From: Amoebidium appalachense
Taxonomy: Eukaryota; Ichthyosporea
DNA: 64,000 bases
NCBI GenBank assembly: GCA_963693365.1
Contig: CAVNZM010000005.1
Span: forward strand, 11,594,001-11,658,000
Reading direction: 5' to 3'
The translations under genes and the position numbers were made by a program. Below, one piece after another: positions 12,652 through 45,187 of this stretch. The number at the start of each line of letters is the position of its first letter. The stretch's first letter is position 1. The notes beneath the pieces are model-generated. The model had not been told where the DNA came from and made no database searches. It was given only the letters and a program-made list of their open reading frames with translations.

Positions 12652-13855
12652 AAAGTATGGGTTAGAGGGTTAACAGGATCAAAGAAGAAACCGAGCTAAA
12701 AACAAGAACTATCATGGCAAAACCAAAGCATAACTCAAAGACACCATAAGAAATGTGCAACCAAAGAGAGACACTTTTGGGGAGGGAGGAGGGTAGAGGG
12801 CTACATCGTACAAGTACACAGTTACAAGGGACAACACATGCAAAATGCAAAGCACACACGAGTAATATGCACCAACCCTGTAGGAATATGCACCAACCCT
12901 GTAGGATACGGGGAGGGGGGGGGGGGGGGGGGGGGGGGAGGAACAATACCGTAACATTAGACGCATTCACTGTAGTACTTGCACCCCAGTAGAGAGGCAA
13001 CAACACCTTAGGCCTGACCCCATTAGCCACCGTATACAGACAGTTTGCACCCGGGCATAGTGTTGTAGCACACTGCATCGTACCAGATCCAACACACGCA
13101 GCACCACCCCCAGAAGGTGGAGGGTTTGTACACGTGCGCGTTATTGTTGCAAACGTTCCACACGGACCGGAACATGTGCTCCAGTTTGCCCAGTTACCGT
13201 CAATCTTACATGCAGTGGTGGTGCACTGCATTGTACTTGCACCAACACACGTCGCACCTCCGTTTATGGGTGCAGGGTTTGTGCACGTGCGTGTGCGCAC
13301 ACCGTTTGTGCTACTACATGGGCCCGTGCATGGACCCCATGCAGCCCAGCCACCATTGAGTCGTAGGTTGTAGTGGTAGAAGGTGTAGCTGCTGCTGTAG
13401 GTCATTTGGGCACTAGTGGTCATGGAGACCATCCTGTAGGGGGGGGAGGGGTTATAACGAGGTATATAATTCAGGGGGGGGGGGGGGGGGAGGAGGACTC
13501 GGAAGGGGAGGGACGAGGGGTGGGGTGGGGTGGGGTGGGGGGTGGGGGGGCTGAATTCGGCACGCGGTGCGAAGTACAGACTCCACGAGTAGAATGGCGA
13601 AAGTATGGCCAAAAAAAAAAAAAAATAATAATAAAAAAGATGAAGGGACACACACACACATTACAAATGTGAACCCAGGCTTTCTGATGTATCGTACCGA
13701 ATCTTGTAACAACGGGAGGAGACGAGTGCAGTGCATACAGCAAAATGGAAAAACACCTCAAACACTTCATTCACCGGGTAGGAGAGGTCCTATAGAGCTT
13801 CATGGATTCTGAGAAACGTTTGGGGTTGAGGGGTGGGTGAGTGGGTGGGCGGGTT

Positions 13856-13923
<68 letters not shown>

Positions 13924-14831
13924 CGCGCGCGCGTCACCTACCAACATGCCTGGGCATTGAAAATGAAGCCGTTGCATGTGGGGGTCTGCATGCACATGGC
14001 CTGACACTGGTTGATGGACAGTTTGAAACCCCCACGGCCCAAATTGCGAGTTGACGTCATGGTGGGGTAGGCCCTCCACCCAGCAGAAGCTGTGGCATTG
14101 AATCAGTAAACGCAAGAAATTATCTTTAAACAAAAACAAGACAGCATATTCAAAGAGATATACGGAGATATCCCTAAGAAAACTCGGTATCAAGCAGCAT
14201 GTATAGGTCCTACCCGCTAACAACAATTGAGCTGTAGGCTGACATTGCAAGTGGGTGGACTCTAACATTGATGTGCATCTGCCGTGTGTCATCTGTATCT
14301 GGGAATACACAAATGCACAAATATACGCGTCACGGTCCATACAAGGGCACTCATGCTACTCTGCCGATAAAAAGTCCTCCAAAAGAAGAAAAGGTAAAAA
14401 AGGAGAGGCAGCAGGAAAACAAAACTATAAGGTGGCTGTAAAATTACCGCTGACCGGCACGGGGGTGGAGGGGTGATTTCAGTATTTACTTTTATTTTTC
14501 TATTTTCATTTCTTTATTTCTTTAATTTTCATTTTTTTGGGGGGGGGGGGGGAAGGGGAAGGGGGGTTCTTCGTACGTGTTCTGAAATCAGCACATGTAG
14601 GGCAGAGGCAGTGTGCGGCCGTAGCACCACACCTAGTGCCTGAGCAGCAGAATGCATTGGTGCTGGCTGGGTTGCACTCGGCTGGCAGCCCAGTGAACGG
14701 CATAAGCACTGAGCGGCCACATAAACCATCCGTGCGATACTCTGTAGTGGAGTATAAAATGTGCGTTAGATATGTATATGCGAGCGCATGTGTGTGTGGT
14801 GGTGGCGATGGTGGCTTCCTTTTTTTTTTTT

Positions 14832-14862
<31 letters not shown>

Positions 14863-16199
14863 GAAGGGGGGAGGGGAGAGGGAAGGGTGGGAAATAGAGG
14901 GTTGCAAGTTGAGTGGGCGTCAGTCGTTCGAATGAGGAAATGATACTTGTATAGCAGCATTCTTTGTATTGCAGCCTTCGAAACAGAAAAAGTGTTGAGA
15001 TGGCTGCGAGAAGGGCTCTCTAAGCTAGTCGATGTGGATGAGGGGTCGTTATGCTATATACGAACACATGTGTAGAACACGATTCACTCTGATTGGAAAC
15101 AGACAGGGAGCAAGCAACGTGGGGCATACACACACACACAAAAAAAAGGATGCTGTGTGGAGGTTGAAAAGAAGTATGGGGAGGGAGGAGAGGGGCAGGA
15201 AAAGCGGGGGGGGGGGGGGGGGGGGGGGGGGGGGAGCGTGCTAAGCTGCAGGACATGCGAATTTACGACAACCGCAGTATATGCACACACATTATGTGCA
15301 CAACATAAGCAGGGGAGGCTCTCGCCATCCTATATATCCAGGGAAATTGTGTGTGTGTGTGGGGGGTTTCAACTCACTTGGCCTGAAATTTCTGCAGTTA
15401 GCGCCGCAACTGCAGTAGGAGGTGCCGGTGCCGCAGTAGAGGTTGGGCCCACAGCAGTGCCGGGTGGTGCTGTCGGGGTCACACTGTGCAATCTGCAAAA
15501 ACCCCCAAAAGTGAGAATAGGACCCCAACGTCCGAAACATCTGAAAACAATTTCAGTTAGCAAATTACGATGACGGCTTGTTAGGATCTGAATGGGCTGT
15601 CAAAACTCAATGTTGTAGAAGATCTTCTTCATGACTACAGGCTAGGAGTAGTTTTTGTAAGAAAATGGGACGACGAGCACATGAATGATTGTGAGTTTAA
15701 CACACACACACACACACACACACACGCGCGCGCATGCGCCCGCACAACCCAAGAACACCTCTACCCACACACACAAAAGGGCAAGGAGGTGAAAGAGACG
15801 TAGAAGTAGAGAGTAGAAGATGCAAGATACATGGCTTGATTATGCACTTTCTTCTTTTTTTCTTGCCAACAGGGTTGACCGGTTTGCCCCAAGGCCCAAA
15901 ACTTACCTTCCCGTTGGGTGCTCTGAATGTGCCGCCACACCGATAGTCTGACCTCCAAGCTGTAAGAAGAACAGATATGGCGTGTCAGTACCTACAATTT
16001 TAAAAGATCAAATACCTCAAGAAAGTTACGTATTATTGCAAGCCCACAACTACAAATACAAAACATAATGTTATGAAGAACAGAAAGGCTCACACGTACG
16101 CACACAAAAGCTCTGTGCATTCATGCAAAGTGTTCCTTCTGTGGGCCGCACACCTTTTTTTCCCTTTCTTTCTTTCTTTCTTTCTTTTTTTTTTTTTTT

Positions 16200-16230
<31 letters not shown>

Positions 16231-17421
16231 GGGGAGGGAGGGGGGAACCTGCAAATACGTTTGGTGAAAACAGGAGGACGGGGCTACCAGTAAAACCCAA
16301 GACACCACATACATTAAGAAAACCATGCAAAAACCATGCAATAACCAGTCGAAAACATGTGAGGGGAAGAGCCAGAACATTTCCATAGACTTGCCTGGGC
16401 GGTAGTCTATGCACCCAGTGCATGCACAGTACAGGGTGTTTGAACACCAGCCAGTTGCACTGCAGCACGGCTTGGTGCTGCTTGGGTTGCACGAGGCCCA
16501 ACCACCCATAGGCCCGGCAAAATTCGGGCCACAGCGACCATCGAGTCGGGTATTTAGGGCCGGGCTGACTGCAGAAACACCCAGACTCGACCCGGGGCCC
16601 TGGCCTGCAGGTGCTCCTACTGGGGGAATGACGATTTGGTCTGGAGAGGGGTGAGTGGTTGCATGAGTTGGGTGTTGTGCTGGAAAGGAAAAAAATACAT
16701 GCATGCAAGCTGGAGGTGCACAGACATGTGTGTGTGCTTGTGAACATTGTCATTGTAATTGCCTGTAGTCCAGTTTCTGCTGTGCGTTCAAAATCTCCCC
16801 CCTGAAAAGGCGCGTGCTAAACTCGTGTGTATTCTTCTCTGATGCCCAAGAAGCACACACAATCATTCTTTAATCATTACTGTCGCACTACAAGTAGCTC
16901 TCAACCTGAGTTCTAGTCACTCCAGCTCCCCCCCCCCCCCCCCCCCCCTACCCCTCTCCCCGTCTCATCTCTTGCCGCAATCTTCTAAGTCGTGCTCAGA
17001 GTTCAATACCCCCCTAAGGCGTTGTTGTTATGTGTAGTGTCAGCCCAAGCAGTCTTCTTTTAGGTCACACAGCGCCCCACTTACTTTGCAATTTCACCTT
17101 GTACGGCTGCGAAAACTGAAACGCAGGGCCATTGTTCGGGACCACATCGATGCCAATAGGCTGGCTACTGCTTTGCGTAACAGCCGCTGGTGCCAACCCA
17201 CCACTTGCAGTTGTAGTGGTCGTGGTGGTGGGTTTAGGTTGGGTGGTGGTGGTACTCGGGGCACGAGTTATCGAATTACTTGTTGTTGTTATTAACGTTG
17301 TCGTTACATTTGGTGTGAATGTTGTTGTGGTACCAGAGATCTCGCTTTGAGCAACAACACTAAGGTTGAATGATGCAGCCAAAAGCAAGGCTGCACAAAG
17401 ACTGACACTACCTTTTGCCAT
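9141..17421 (-). CDS. Secreted multidomain protein: 8-Cys repeats, PAN-like module, TSP1 repeats, spherulin-4/GH135 domain
   Basis: Thirteen exons join in phase to 836 residues: 17085-17421, 16395-16679, 15907-15959, 15378-15492, 14577-14741, 13942-14089, 12950-13433, 12396-12509, 11917-12107, 11428-11581, 10538-10697, 9832-9982, 9141-9294. Order: signal peptide (about 1-24); Thr-rich mucin-like stalk (30-75); three repeats with eight cysteines (from Cys162, Cys215, Cys271), each ending in (Y/F)R and resembling hevein-type chitin-binding modules; PAN/apple-like segment (319-about 390); two TSP1 repeats (about 393-494); spherulation-specific family 4 domain (about 505-836). The last has NPGGPTS, an acidic pair in GIFVDETSG (Asp659, Glu660), a candidate Glu726 and a terminal YMTD...NPW...SYW signature. 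Fungal relatives are GH135 hydrolases acting on galactosaminogalactan, so an extracellular carbohydrate-active role is inferred. Intron 2 has a GC donor (AG|GCAAGT). Exon 8 has a weak AAG acceptor after a poly-A run. Confidence 0.85.
9523..9661. repeat. 42-bp direct repeat in last intron of the secreted-protein gene
   Basis: TACTGGTTGCTTGCGTGACG and the following 22 bases (9523-9564) are repeated without visible change at 9620-9661, 97 bp later. Both copies are intronic. Confidence 0.85.
10731..10835 (-). repeat. C-tailed short interspersed repeat, member 1
   Basis: Read on the minus strand, this segment contains TGCATACT, then GTGTACTTCGTAC, then CGCATTCAAC, and ends in a long C-run. The same order and wording occur at 26401-26503 on the plus strand. 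It lies in an intron of the secreted-protein gene, in the gene's sense orientation. It encodes nothing and was recognised only by comparison within the window. Confidence 0.6.
12800..12935 (-). repeat. C-tailed short interspersed repeat, probable member
   Basis: On the minus strand, a C-run is followed by a 19-bp direct duplication (two copies of ATATGCACCAACCCTGTAGG on the plus strand, 12867-12905) and then by TTTGCATTTTGCATGTGTTG and TGTGTACTTGTACGATG. These resemble the core of the copy at 26401-26503. The order relative to the C-run differs from the best copies, so membership is weaker. Confidence 0.35.
13540..13600 (-). repeat. C-tailed short interspersed repeat, truncated member
   Basis: The minus strand reads CTGTACTTCGCACCGCGTGC then CGAATTCAGCC and a C-run, matching the 3' end of the copy at 26401-26503 (GTACTTCGTACCGTGTTCCG, CATTCAACCC, C-run). 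Only the last 40 bp or so are alike. The element is intronic in the secreted-protein gene. Confidence 0.5.
13857..13934. repeat. (GT)n-(GC)n compound microsatellite
   Basis: About 29 GT units pass directly into about 10 GC units. The array ends 8 bp from the donor of exon 6 of the secreted-protein gene (exon edge at 13942), so in transcript sense (GC)n then (AC)n begins almost at the 5' splice site. Confidence 0.95.
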
Positions 17422-20330
17422 TTTTGAGTGGTGCTAAGAACTGATGTGAGCTGTGGCGAACATCAGCGTCTTGCTTTATGTAGCCCAAAAAAAAAAATAA
17501 AAAAAATAGAGTTTCTACTGCCCGATATGCTCTTGTAGATTGCACGACTGTTCGTGGAATACTTAGCATCACAAGCTTCGCTTTAAGTGTGAAGGAGTGG
17601 AGTTGTACAGTGCCTTTCTACTTTGCGTCACTTCCAGGGTAACAAAGTAGTAAACATACGCCCAAGATTCAGTTGGCGCCTTTTCCAAGTTTTTGACCAA
17701 GACAAAAAATGAGCACGAAAAAAAAACGGGACTGGCCCATGGCGAAGCTGTGTCACTGATATAACCACCCACCGTGCCACGTACACGTCATCGAGGGTGA
17801 CCCCATAAACGGTTATGATTGGACGCTCGGTATAAATTCTAAACCAATCAGTAGCGACCAAAGGATGTCCCCACAACCTTCTAGAGCGGACCTGGGGGAG
17901 CCAAATTCTCGGCAGTTCACGGTTTATTTAATTATATACGCACTTTTTTGTTATGTATGTTTTCTTTATGTTAAAAAAGCATTATAAATCAAAATAAAAC
18001 AATTAAAAGCTATATTCAATTTTTTACGGGCCTTTTCATGATTCCTGGTTTACTGAAAGTGAAATCTTTGAAAGTACATATTCGGAAAATGCGCTTATTT
18101 TTATTTTAATGTTGCAAGAGAGTTTTGAGAGATAGAAGTACATCCTTTCTACAGTGTGCACCTCCTAAACTTCACTCTGCTGATAGCAGGAAAAAGGCCA
18201 AAATATTGTAGGTCAGAGTAGACTCATCAACAGCTGCGCATGCAAGCTGTATGGCTACGTGTTCAATCACAAATTACAGTTGTTTGGTCAAAAAGCCTCT
18301 CTATGTAGAAATCAGTTACTTGAAACAAGTTCTTTAAATGCAATCATGTACATCAAAGTATCAGTCGTCAATTTTACTATGATAGGTAGTTCTAGCCGTA
18401 AATTCATTCGCATATCTGACCAAAGTTTTGTGATACTCATAATTTCATAAAGAAACGCCACCAGAAACGCGTCAGCCATGCGCAGCGGTGACGTCTGTCT
18501 GTCTGCTATTTTTCTTTCCACTATATTTATCGAAGTATAAAATACTGTTTTTTTTTTCTGAGGCCCACAGTGTTCCACAAGAGACAAATCCTGAAGGAGA
18601 TATTTCAAACAGAGATAGTTGCCTTCTTCCTTTTGTATCTATGGGGATATTGGAATTCCGTCCTTGTTCACTGCCCACAAGTGACGGTATATCCTTGCCC
18701 GCATGCGTATGCACGAGTCACCTTGAATCTTGTACAAAAAAATAGTACACATACGCATACATGTTAAATAAAGCATAAAATCTGTGTACGCTGAAGCACT
18801 TGTGCTAAGGCTTCGTCCGCTGAGCCTATAACGGCTGCCCGATGTGAAGTGTAACAAATTCCGGAACCCTGGCGGGCCGGGGGTCTAAACGTTCACCACC
18901 AGTCACCGTACCCACCGTGGGGACTGGGAACATTCGGGCACCAAATGACCGAGAAGTGTCCCTGTTTTTGAAGTTGGATACGGTATATTTTCAAAATGCG
19001 GCCCCAGCAAGGCCAAATTCATAAGAACTTTCACCCCACACGACAATTGATTCAACTGCTTTCGCCCAGGCTGAATGCAGTGTTACATGCAGTGACCAAA
19101 AGAACCCCGGTACCAAAACAATAATTGCACACCCTGGTTTGAACACGTTTGTGACATGATCATGATGGTATGGAGGCAAGCATCTGAACCAATCGTCCTG
19201 GAGTTTCGCACATTCCACTCAGATCTTCCGAAAGTCGGACCTTTGAAAACTCTAACACGTGTTATAAACACCGCGCACACAGTCGCGTGGGCAATCCACT
19301 ATCGAGGGGGAATGTGCTGTTTATTAACGACAAGGTGAGTTGTGATGAGTTGTCGGCACCAAGGCCAACAGTACTTCCAACCAACAAGATATACTTGTAA
19401 TAAAATCGGTGTTACACTTACATCATACAAATTTTAAGTGGAGATATAACGTATCAAATAGACTCTCATATGGGGGGGGAATGTGCTATGTGGAGATCCT
19501 GAGTACAAACTTTGAATGCCTGGACTCCGAGTCTGGGGGCTTTCGAACACCGGGCCATCTTGAACAGCGACTGTGGCCACGTGCTTTCAAATGGCCTGTC
19601 TGTACCTGTGCCTATGCGTTTACAGAACTTCCGCTCATTACAAGGGTTCAGGTTCAGAAGAAGAAGTTCAGATCAAAGCTGATCACGACGAAACGAGTCC
19701 AACGACACTGCTAAAGTCAAGGTGGGCGTCACGGCGGTGTAGGACACTGTAGGCCTACCGGGCAGGTGTGTGCTTGTATTACACTCGTCTGACACGTACT
19801 GATAGTGTCACGCGCCATCTCTGCAGGTTAGATCGGCTCGCCGACCGTCGGCCAATTTTTCCTTCCTTCTTCGCATGCCCCGCAGTCTTTTTTCTTCACA
19901 GCCTAGCTAGCGCAGCAATCACTTCGCGTACACAGATATCGATGAGCATTGTCATTACTAGCGAGACATTTCTGCTGAGGTAGGAAGGAAAATGAGGCAC
20001 CACCTCAGTAAGTGGTAGACTCAGTGTGTGCGGCGTGTAATATGCAATGAGAGAGAGCGAGAGAGAGAGAGAGTGTGTGTGTGTGTGTGTGTTTGTGTGT
20101 GTATGTATGTATGTATACGGTGCATGCGTGCATGTACGTGTTGCATGTGTGTGTGTACCGCGTGTGAACAGCTCGTACCTGACTTTTTCAATTTACGCTG
20201 TCCTCAAGCTAAGTGAGTAAGCTAAGCTTAAGCAGTTAGCAGCATGCTCTCTTCCAATATGACCAGTCATTTAATACTACAAGTACCGTGCACGTGGCAC
20301 CTCAGGCTGATAATTGTCGTCATCGACACT
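17422..20330. other. Intergenic spacer upstream of the secreted-protein gene
   Basis: No coding exon is supported. The first few hundred bases should hold the promoter of the minus-strand gene starting at 17421. A CCAAT-type pair (GATTGG near 17819, CCAATC near 17844) flanks a TATAAATT at about 17831, which is suggestive only. From 17900 to 20000 the DNA is of ordinary composition, unlike the repeat-rich introns, with no recognisable gene or RNA. Confidence 0.45.
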
Positions 20331-20333
20331 ACT

Positions 20334-20426
20334 ACGTACTGACGTGTTGCCGCACGTGCGATGTTATACATCTACTCTAATAACACGTACTGACGTGTTG
20401 CCGCACGTGCGACGTTATACATCTAC
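20334..20426. repeat. Tandem repeat of a CACGTGCG-containing 42-bp unit
   Basis: ACGTACTGACGTGTTGCCGC followed by ACGTGCGA(T/C)GTTATACATCTAC occurs at 20334-20375 and 20385-20426, differing at one visible position. A related pair nearby is the CCTCAGTA(A/G)GTGGTAG block at about 20003 and 20502. Confidence 0.85.
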
Positions 20427-20850
20427 TTGTGGCGGGGGTCCCTTTTTGCAAAAAAAGAAAAAGAAAAAAAAAAAAAAAAAGAAAAGGAAAAGGAGACACC
20501 GCCTCAGTAGGTGGTAGTCATCGACAGGCAGCTAGCTATAGGTCATGATCAGAGTCCTAATAAAATAACCTCCTGGCTTCACAGCTTATAAGATGTCAGA
20601 TGGTGGCCATCTGGCTCCCTGTGATCATGATCATGACGTACTCCAGCTGCTGGGCCCAAGGCTCAGCCACTCACTCCTACCTATAAAGGCTTGTTGACGT
20701 CAATGCGAACATGTGGGAACAAACGTACCAGATGTCGTTGAGTCCATCCAATTGCAAGCTTGGGGCTGATGATATCACAGATATCCAAGACATGGCCAGT
20801 ATTATCAGATCTAGATGGTCCGGGTTTTCACTGTCACCTACTGAGGTGAC

Positions 20851-20954
20851 TCGTATTTTTCCTTACACACACAGCGAACACTGGACTCTCGGGACCGTAG
20901 AGCCGCCGCGAGAGAAAGCATGCACACGGTCGCGAGAGTGTAAGGAAAAATCGA
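20851..20954. repeat. Nested inverted repeat (hairpin-forming)
   Basis: The outer arms TCGTATTTTTCCTTACAC (20851-20868) and GTGTAAGGAAAAATCGA (20938-20954) pair apart from one extra base. Inside them GACTCTCGGGACCGT (20884-20898) pairs with ACGGTCGCGAGAG near 20926-20938. The total span is about 104 bp. It may be a small fold-back element. Confidence 0.75.
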
Positions 20955-21119
20955 GGGCTTGAGGCGAACGGCAAGTTCATACTGCGGCAGCCCAGGCACC
21001 GTCAGTACGTGCCAGGGGTTTTCATGATCATGTTCCATCCGAAGCGCTGAGGTAGCGCAGAGAGAAGACTCGGCCGGAGAGGGAGAGGGAGAAAGAGGGG
21101 GGGAGGGGATGGGGGGGGG

Positions 21120-21147
21120 GGGGAGAGAGAGAGAGAGAGGGGGGGGG

Positions 21148-21226
<79 letters not shown>
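21120..21226. repeat. (GA)n microsatellite
   Basis: The tract is purine-only, (GA)n with interspersed G-runs, and has more than 35 uninterrupted GA units from about 21150. It is intergenic. Confidence 0.95.
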
Positions 21227-21228
<2 letters not shown>

Positions 21229-22332
21229 TGAGAACAGAGAGATGCATGGGGGAGATAGGGAGGGAGCGAGCGAAGCCTTGGGGGGGGGTTACCTATAAGA
21301 GAGAGATTAGAACACACATCTACACACACACACACACACACATACACACGTTTACACACACACACATAAAAAGACGCACAGCGCACAGGCACACACACAC
21401 ACAACAACAAGCTAGAGAGAGAGAGAGGAGAGAGGGAGAGAGAGGCTGTGGAGACAGGGGTCAGGCCCCGGTGTGCACGGTATGGTCAAGGGGGGGGGGG
21501 GGGGGGTCGGGGGGGGGTTGTATTTGAAAAACCTATGGCATGTGATGAATTGATCGATGAATTGAAGCTGCGCGCAGAAGGCGGTGTGCACCACAAATGA
21601 AACATGTAAGTGAACAAAAATCACAGCTCACGGGGCCCTCTTTCTTCATTAATTTCTCGTTCACGAATCGGTACGTGCTTTATTGCAATGATATTGGCGC
21701 GATTCCTACTGTAACATAGCTGTTCCAGGTCACACGGGAAAGATCCGGTTGGCAAACATTCGAAAAAACTCAACACACACCCCACTGGCAGCTAAATATC
21801 AGGTGCACACATACAACTAAACTAACAACATGTCATACTACGAGGAAAATCCAAATCAGCCGCTTTGCGCACAGCAGAGCAGCATTATCATTCGGAATTG
21901 AAGAAGCAACATGGAAACATACTTGCACGGTGACTATTTCACTGCCGAGTATCCTTCAGTACAAAGTTAAGTCAAAGGAAGCACAAAAACCAAAGCCCCC
22001 CCCCCCCCCCCCCCCCCCCCTCCCTCACCACACCACCACCACCCGGGGGCAACATGCAAGTCATTTAACAAAAAATACTACTAAATAAAACGAGATGGAA
22101 AATAAGACGTGCCCCCCCCCCCCCCCCCACTTCCTTGCTCGTCCCAACAAATCAACACTAACACCGCCACCAAAGGAAAAAAAAAAGGAAGGGAAAGAAA
22201 AAGAAAAGACATAGGCCCAAAAGACCAAATTTCTCTTCCCAACCATCCCTCTCCACCATTCATAAACACCATACTAGGCTAACAAGGATCATAAGCTAAG
22301 CAGGAACCACACACACACACAACTGCATACGC

Positions 22333-43289
<20,957 letters not shown>

Positions 43290-44737
43290 CTGTGTAGATA
43301 TTCCAACCACGACAAGGGCTAATGTACGATGTCCTTCCTCTACAGCTATAATTCGGTTGTCCGTAGATGCCCTGTGGTGAAAAAGTTTAACTTTAAGCTC
43401 CTTAAAATAGTAAGAGAAGGCATGTCTGTCGGATCTTGTCATCTATAGGCCTAGGGGTAATGATGCGGCAGCGCACTAGAACATATCATCTAGGTGCCGC
43501 CCAATGTGCGCCTGTTGCCTTCTATATGCTAAAGGTCATAACCTTCATTCTACCGGTGTCGGTGCCTTCGTTATGAAAGATGTAATGCCCCAAGAACAAA
43601 AGGCTTCCGAGTCTATCAGGGATTAGCAGGTCATGTGAGTAAGCGTGTGCTTGTGGTGCTTGTACGTGTGTGTGTGTGTGCATGTCTGCGTGTATTTGCG
43701 TGCCGCGTGCAAGATTGTGTGCGTTTATATGCATGTCTGCTTTGTGCGTGTAACCCGTGTCTATGTGCACGCGCCCTTGTGCGTTTGCGTGCAGGTGTTC
43801 GTGCACACGATTGTGTGTGCGTGTGCGTCTGAGCCCATCTATGAAACTCAACTAGTTGTATTGCCTGTTAACAGATCTATAGCTCTCCGTAGCACCTTTG
43901 TGCCTGGATTTCTGTACAGTTAATGGCCAAATTCCCTGCAAAACTTTCCCAGGTATTATTCGTCCTTAAACCAAACATGCTTTCAATAACAACTCTTCGG
44001 CTAATCAACCATGAACAAGAACATTCTATAAACATCAGCCTATCAAATGGACCATACCACCAACCACAGGCACTACATTCTCGATGCTCCCTACTATCCC
44101 AAAGCACAAATCCGCACCCATTAACTTGCCAGATTGCAGGTAAATCCCTGCAGTGGGGTATTTACCTATTTTGTATGAAAATCCACTCCGGCAACATCAA
44201 AACCTAAAATTAGCTTCACAAGTGCAAAGCAGCGGCTTCTCTGCAACTGCAGCCGGCCGGGGACTTCACGTTAAATTTTGTGTGATCCTGGAAAAGTAGT
44301 CTGTTTATTACCTCTACAAACGCATTTTTGGTGACTAATAATGTGTGATGTTGAAAGAGAAAGGTGACGTCATTACAATGCAGACTACAAGAAGCAGCCC
44401 TTGGCTAAGGCTTGGCCAATCATGCGTCATATTACATTTGACGGATTTTGGCGCCAAAAGCGTTAAAGACACCATTCCTGTCACTCGTCATAAAAACAAG
44501 GAGGAATCACGCAAAAATACCCATATATGGTAGGTCTAACATATATATTCTGCACTCGTCTTTAAGCCCCAACACACAGAAACACGGGGGGCCGGGGCCC
44601 TGCATCTCCCAGCGGAGGCCTTGGATCAGGAGGCCTTGGGCGCTGTAGGTTGTGGAAGAGGCCTTGCCTAAACCCAAAGGCTCAGTTTAACGTGACCTTT
44701 CTTTCTTTTTTTTTTTTTTTTTGGTCTTTTTCCTTAG
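43290..44737. other. Spacer between divergent OPA1 and TMEM223-like genes
   Basis: This gap should contain the missing first exons of both genes and their promoters. No targeting-peptide exon could be fixed on either strand. The sequence has ordinary composition apart from a GT-rich stretch at 43640-43830 and a T-run at 44707-44722. Confidence 0.5.
44365..44459. promoter_or_regulatory. Candidate bidirectional promoter core: CRE, CCAAT box, E2F-like palindrome
   Basis: Within 95 bp lie a consensus CRE TGACGTCA (44365-44372), a CCAAT (44416-44420) and the perfect 14-bp palindrome TTTTGGCGCCAAAA (44446-44459), which contains an E2F-type site. It lies between OPA1 (minus) and the TMEM223-like gene (plus). 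The motifs are seen; promoter activity is inferred. Confidence 0.45.
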
Positions 44738-45148
44738 ACAATCATGTTCAGGTTACCTTCTTTGAGCCAGTGTCCGAGGCACAAAACCTTGCACGCTGTG
44801 CTGAGACCACAGCTACCAGCGAGGCGTTTCTCAAAACATGTGACCCCAAGGTGTGAGTTGTTGCAGCGCCCTCCTCCGCCAGTTTCGGTCCCGCGTCTTC
44901 GTATGGGGAATGGAAAGGATTGAGGCCTGATGAGCGGGGATATGAGGGCTGATGCGTTTGCGTGTATGTTAGCGGGATGGGGGAGGGCGGGGAGGTTTGT
45001 TTTGGGAGGGAGGAAGGGGGAGGGGAGGGAGGGAGGGAGGGGAGGGAGGGAGGGAGGTGAGGGGGTGGGGGGAGAGAAAGAGAGAGTGAGAGAGAGGGAG
45101 GGAGGGAGGGAGTGAAGGGGGGAGGGGGGAGGGGGGAGGGGGGGGGGG

Positions 45149-45187
<39 letters not shown>

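Larger units (their letters stand above)
20427..22332. other. Spacer between tandem repeat and the 3' end of OPA1
   Basis: No gene is supported. It contains an A-rich run (20450-20490), a hairpin (20851-20954), a (GA)n array (21120-21226), short CA arrays (21320-21365) and C-runs (21998-22020, 22112-22128). The part nearest 22332 is probably the OPA1 3' UTR. The nearest AATAAA on the minus strand is about 640 bp downstream of the stop (plus-strand TTTATT near 21690). Confidence 0.5.

Noticed and set aside
19500-19560. Possible tRNA because of TTTCGAACACCGGGCC
   Set aside because: No acceptor-stem or anticodon-stem pairing could be found around it; no tRNA or rRNA was recognised in the window.
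43522-43851. Arg/His-rich minus-strand frame considered as the OPA1 targeting-peptide exon
   Set aside because: It starts without ATG, arises from a GTGC-rich stretch, and has no suitable donor in phase.
44448-44648. Basic plus-strand frame considered as the first exon of the TMEM223-like gene
   Set aside because: It opens with TTG rather than ATG, and no phase-matching donor was found before 44738.
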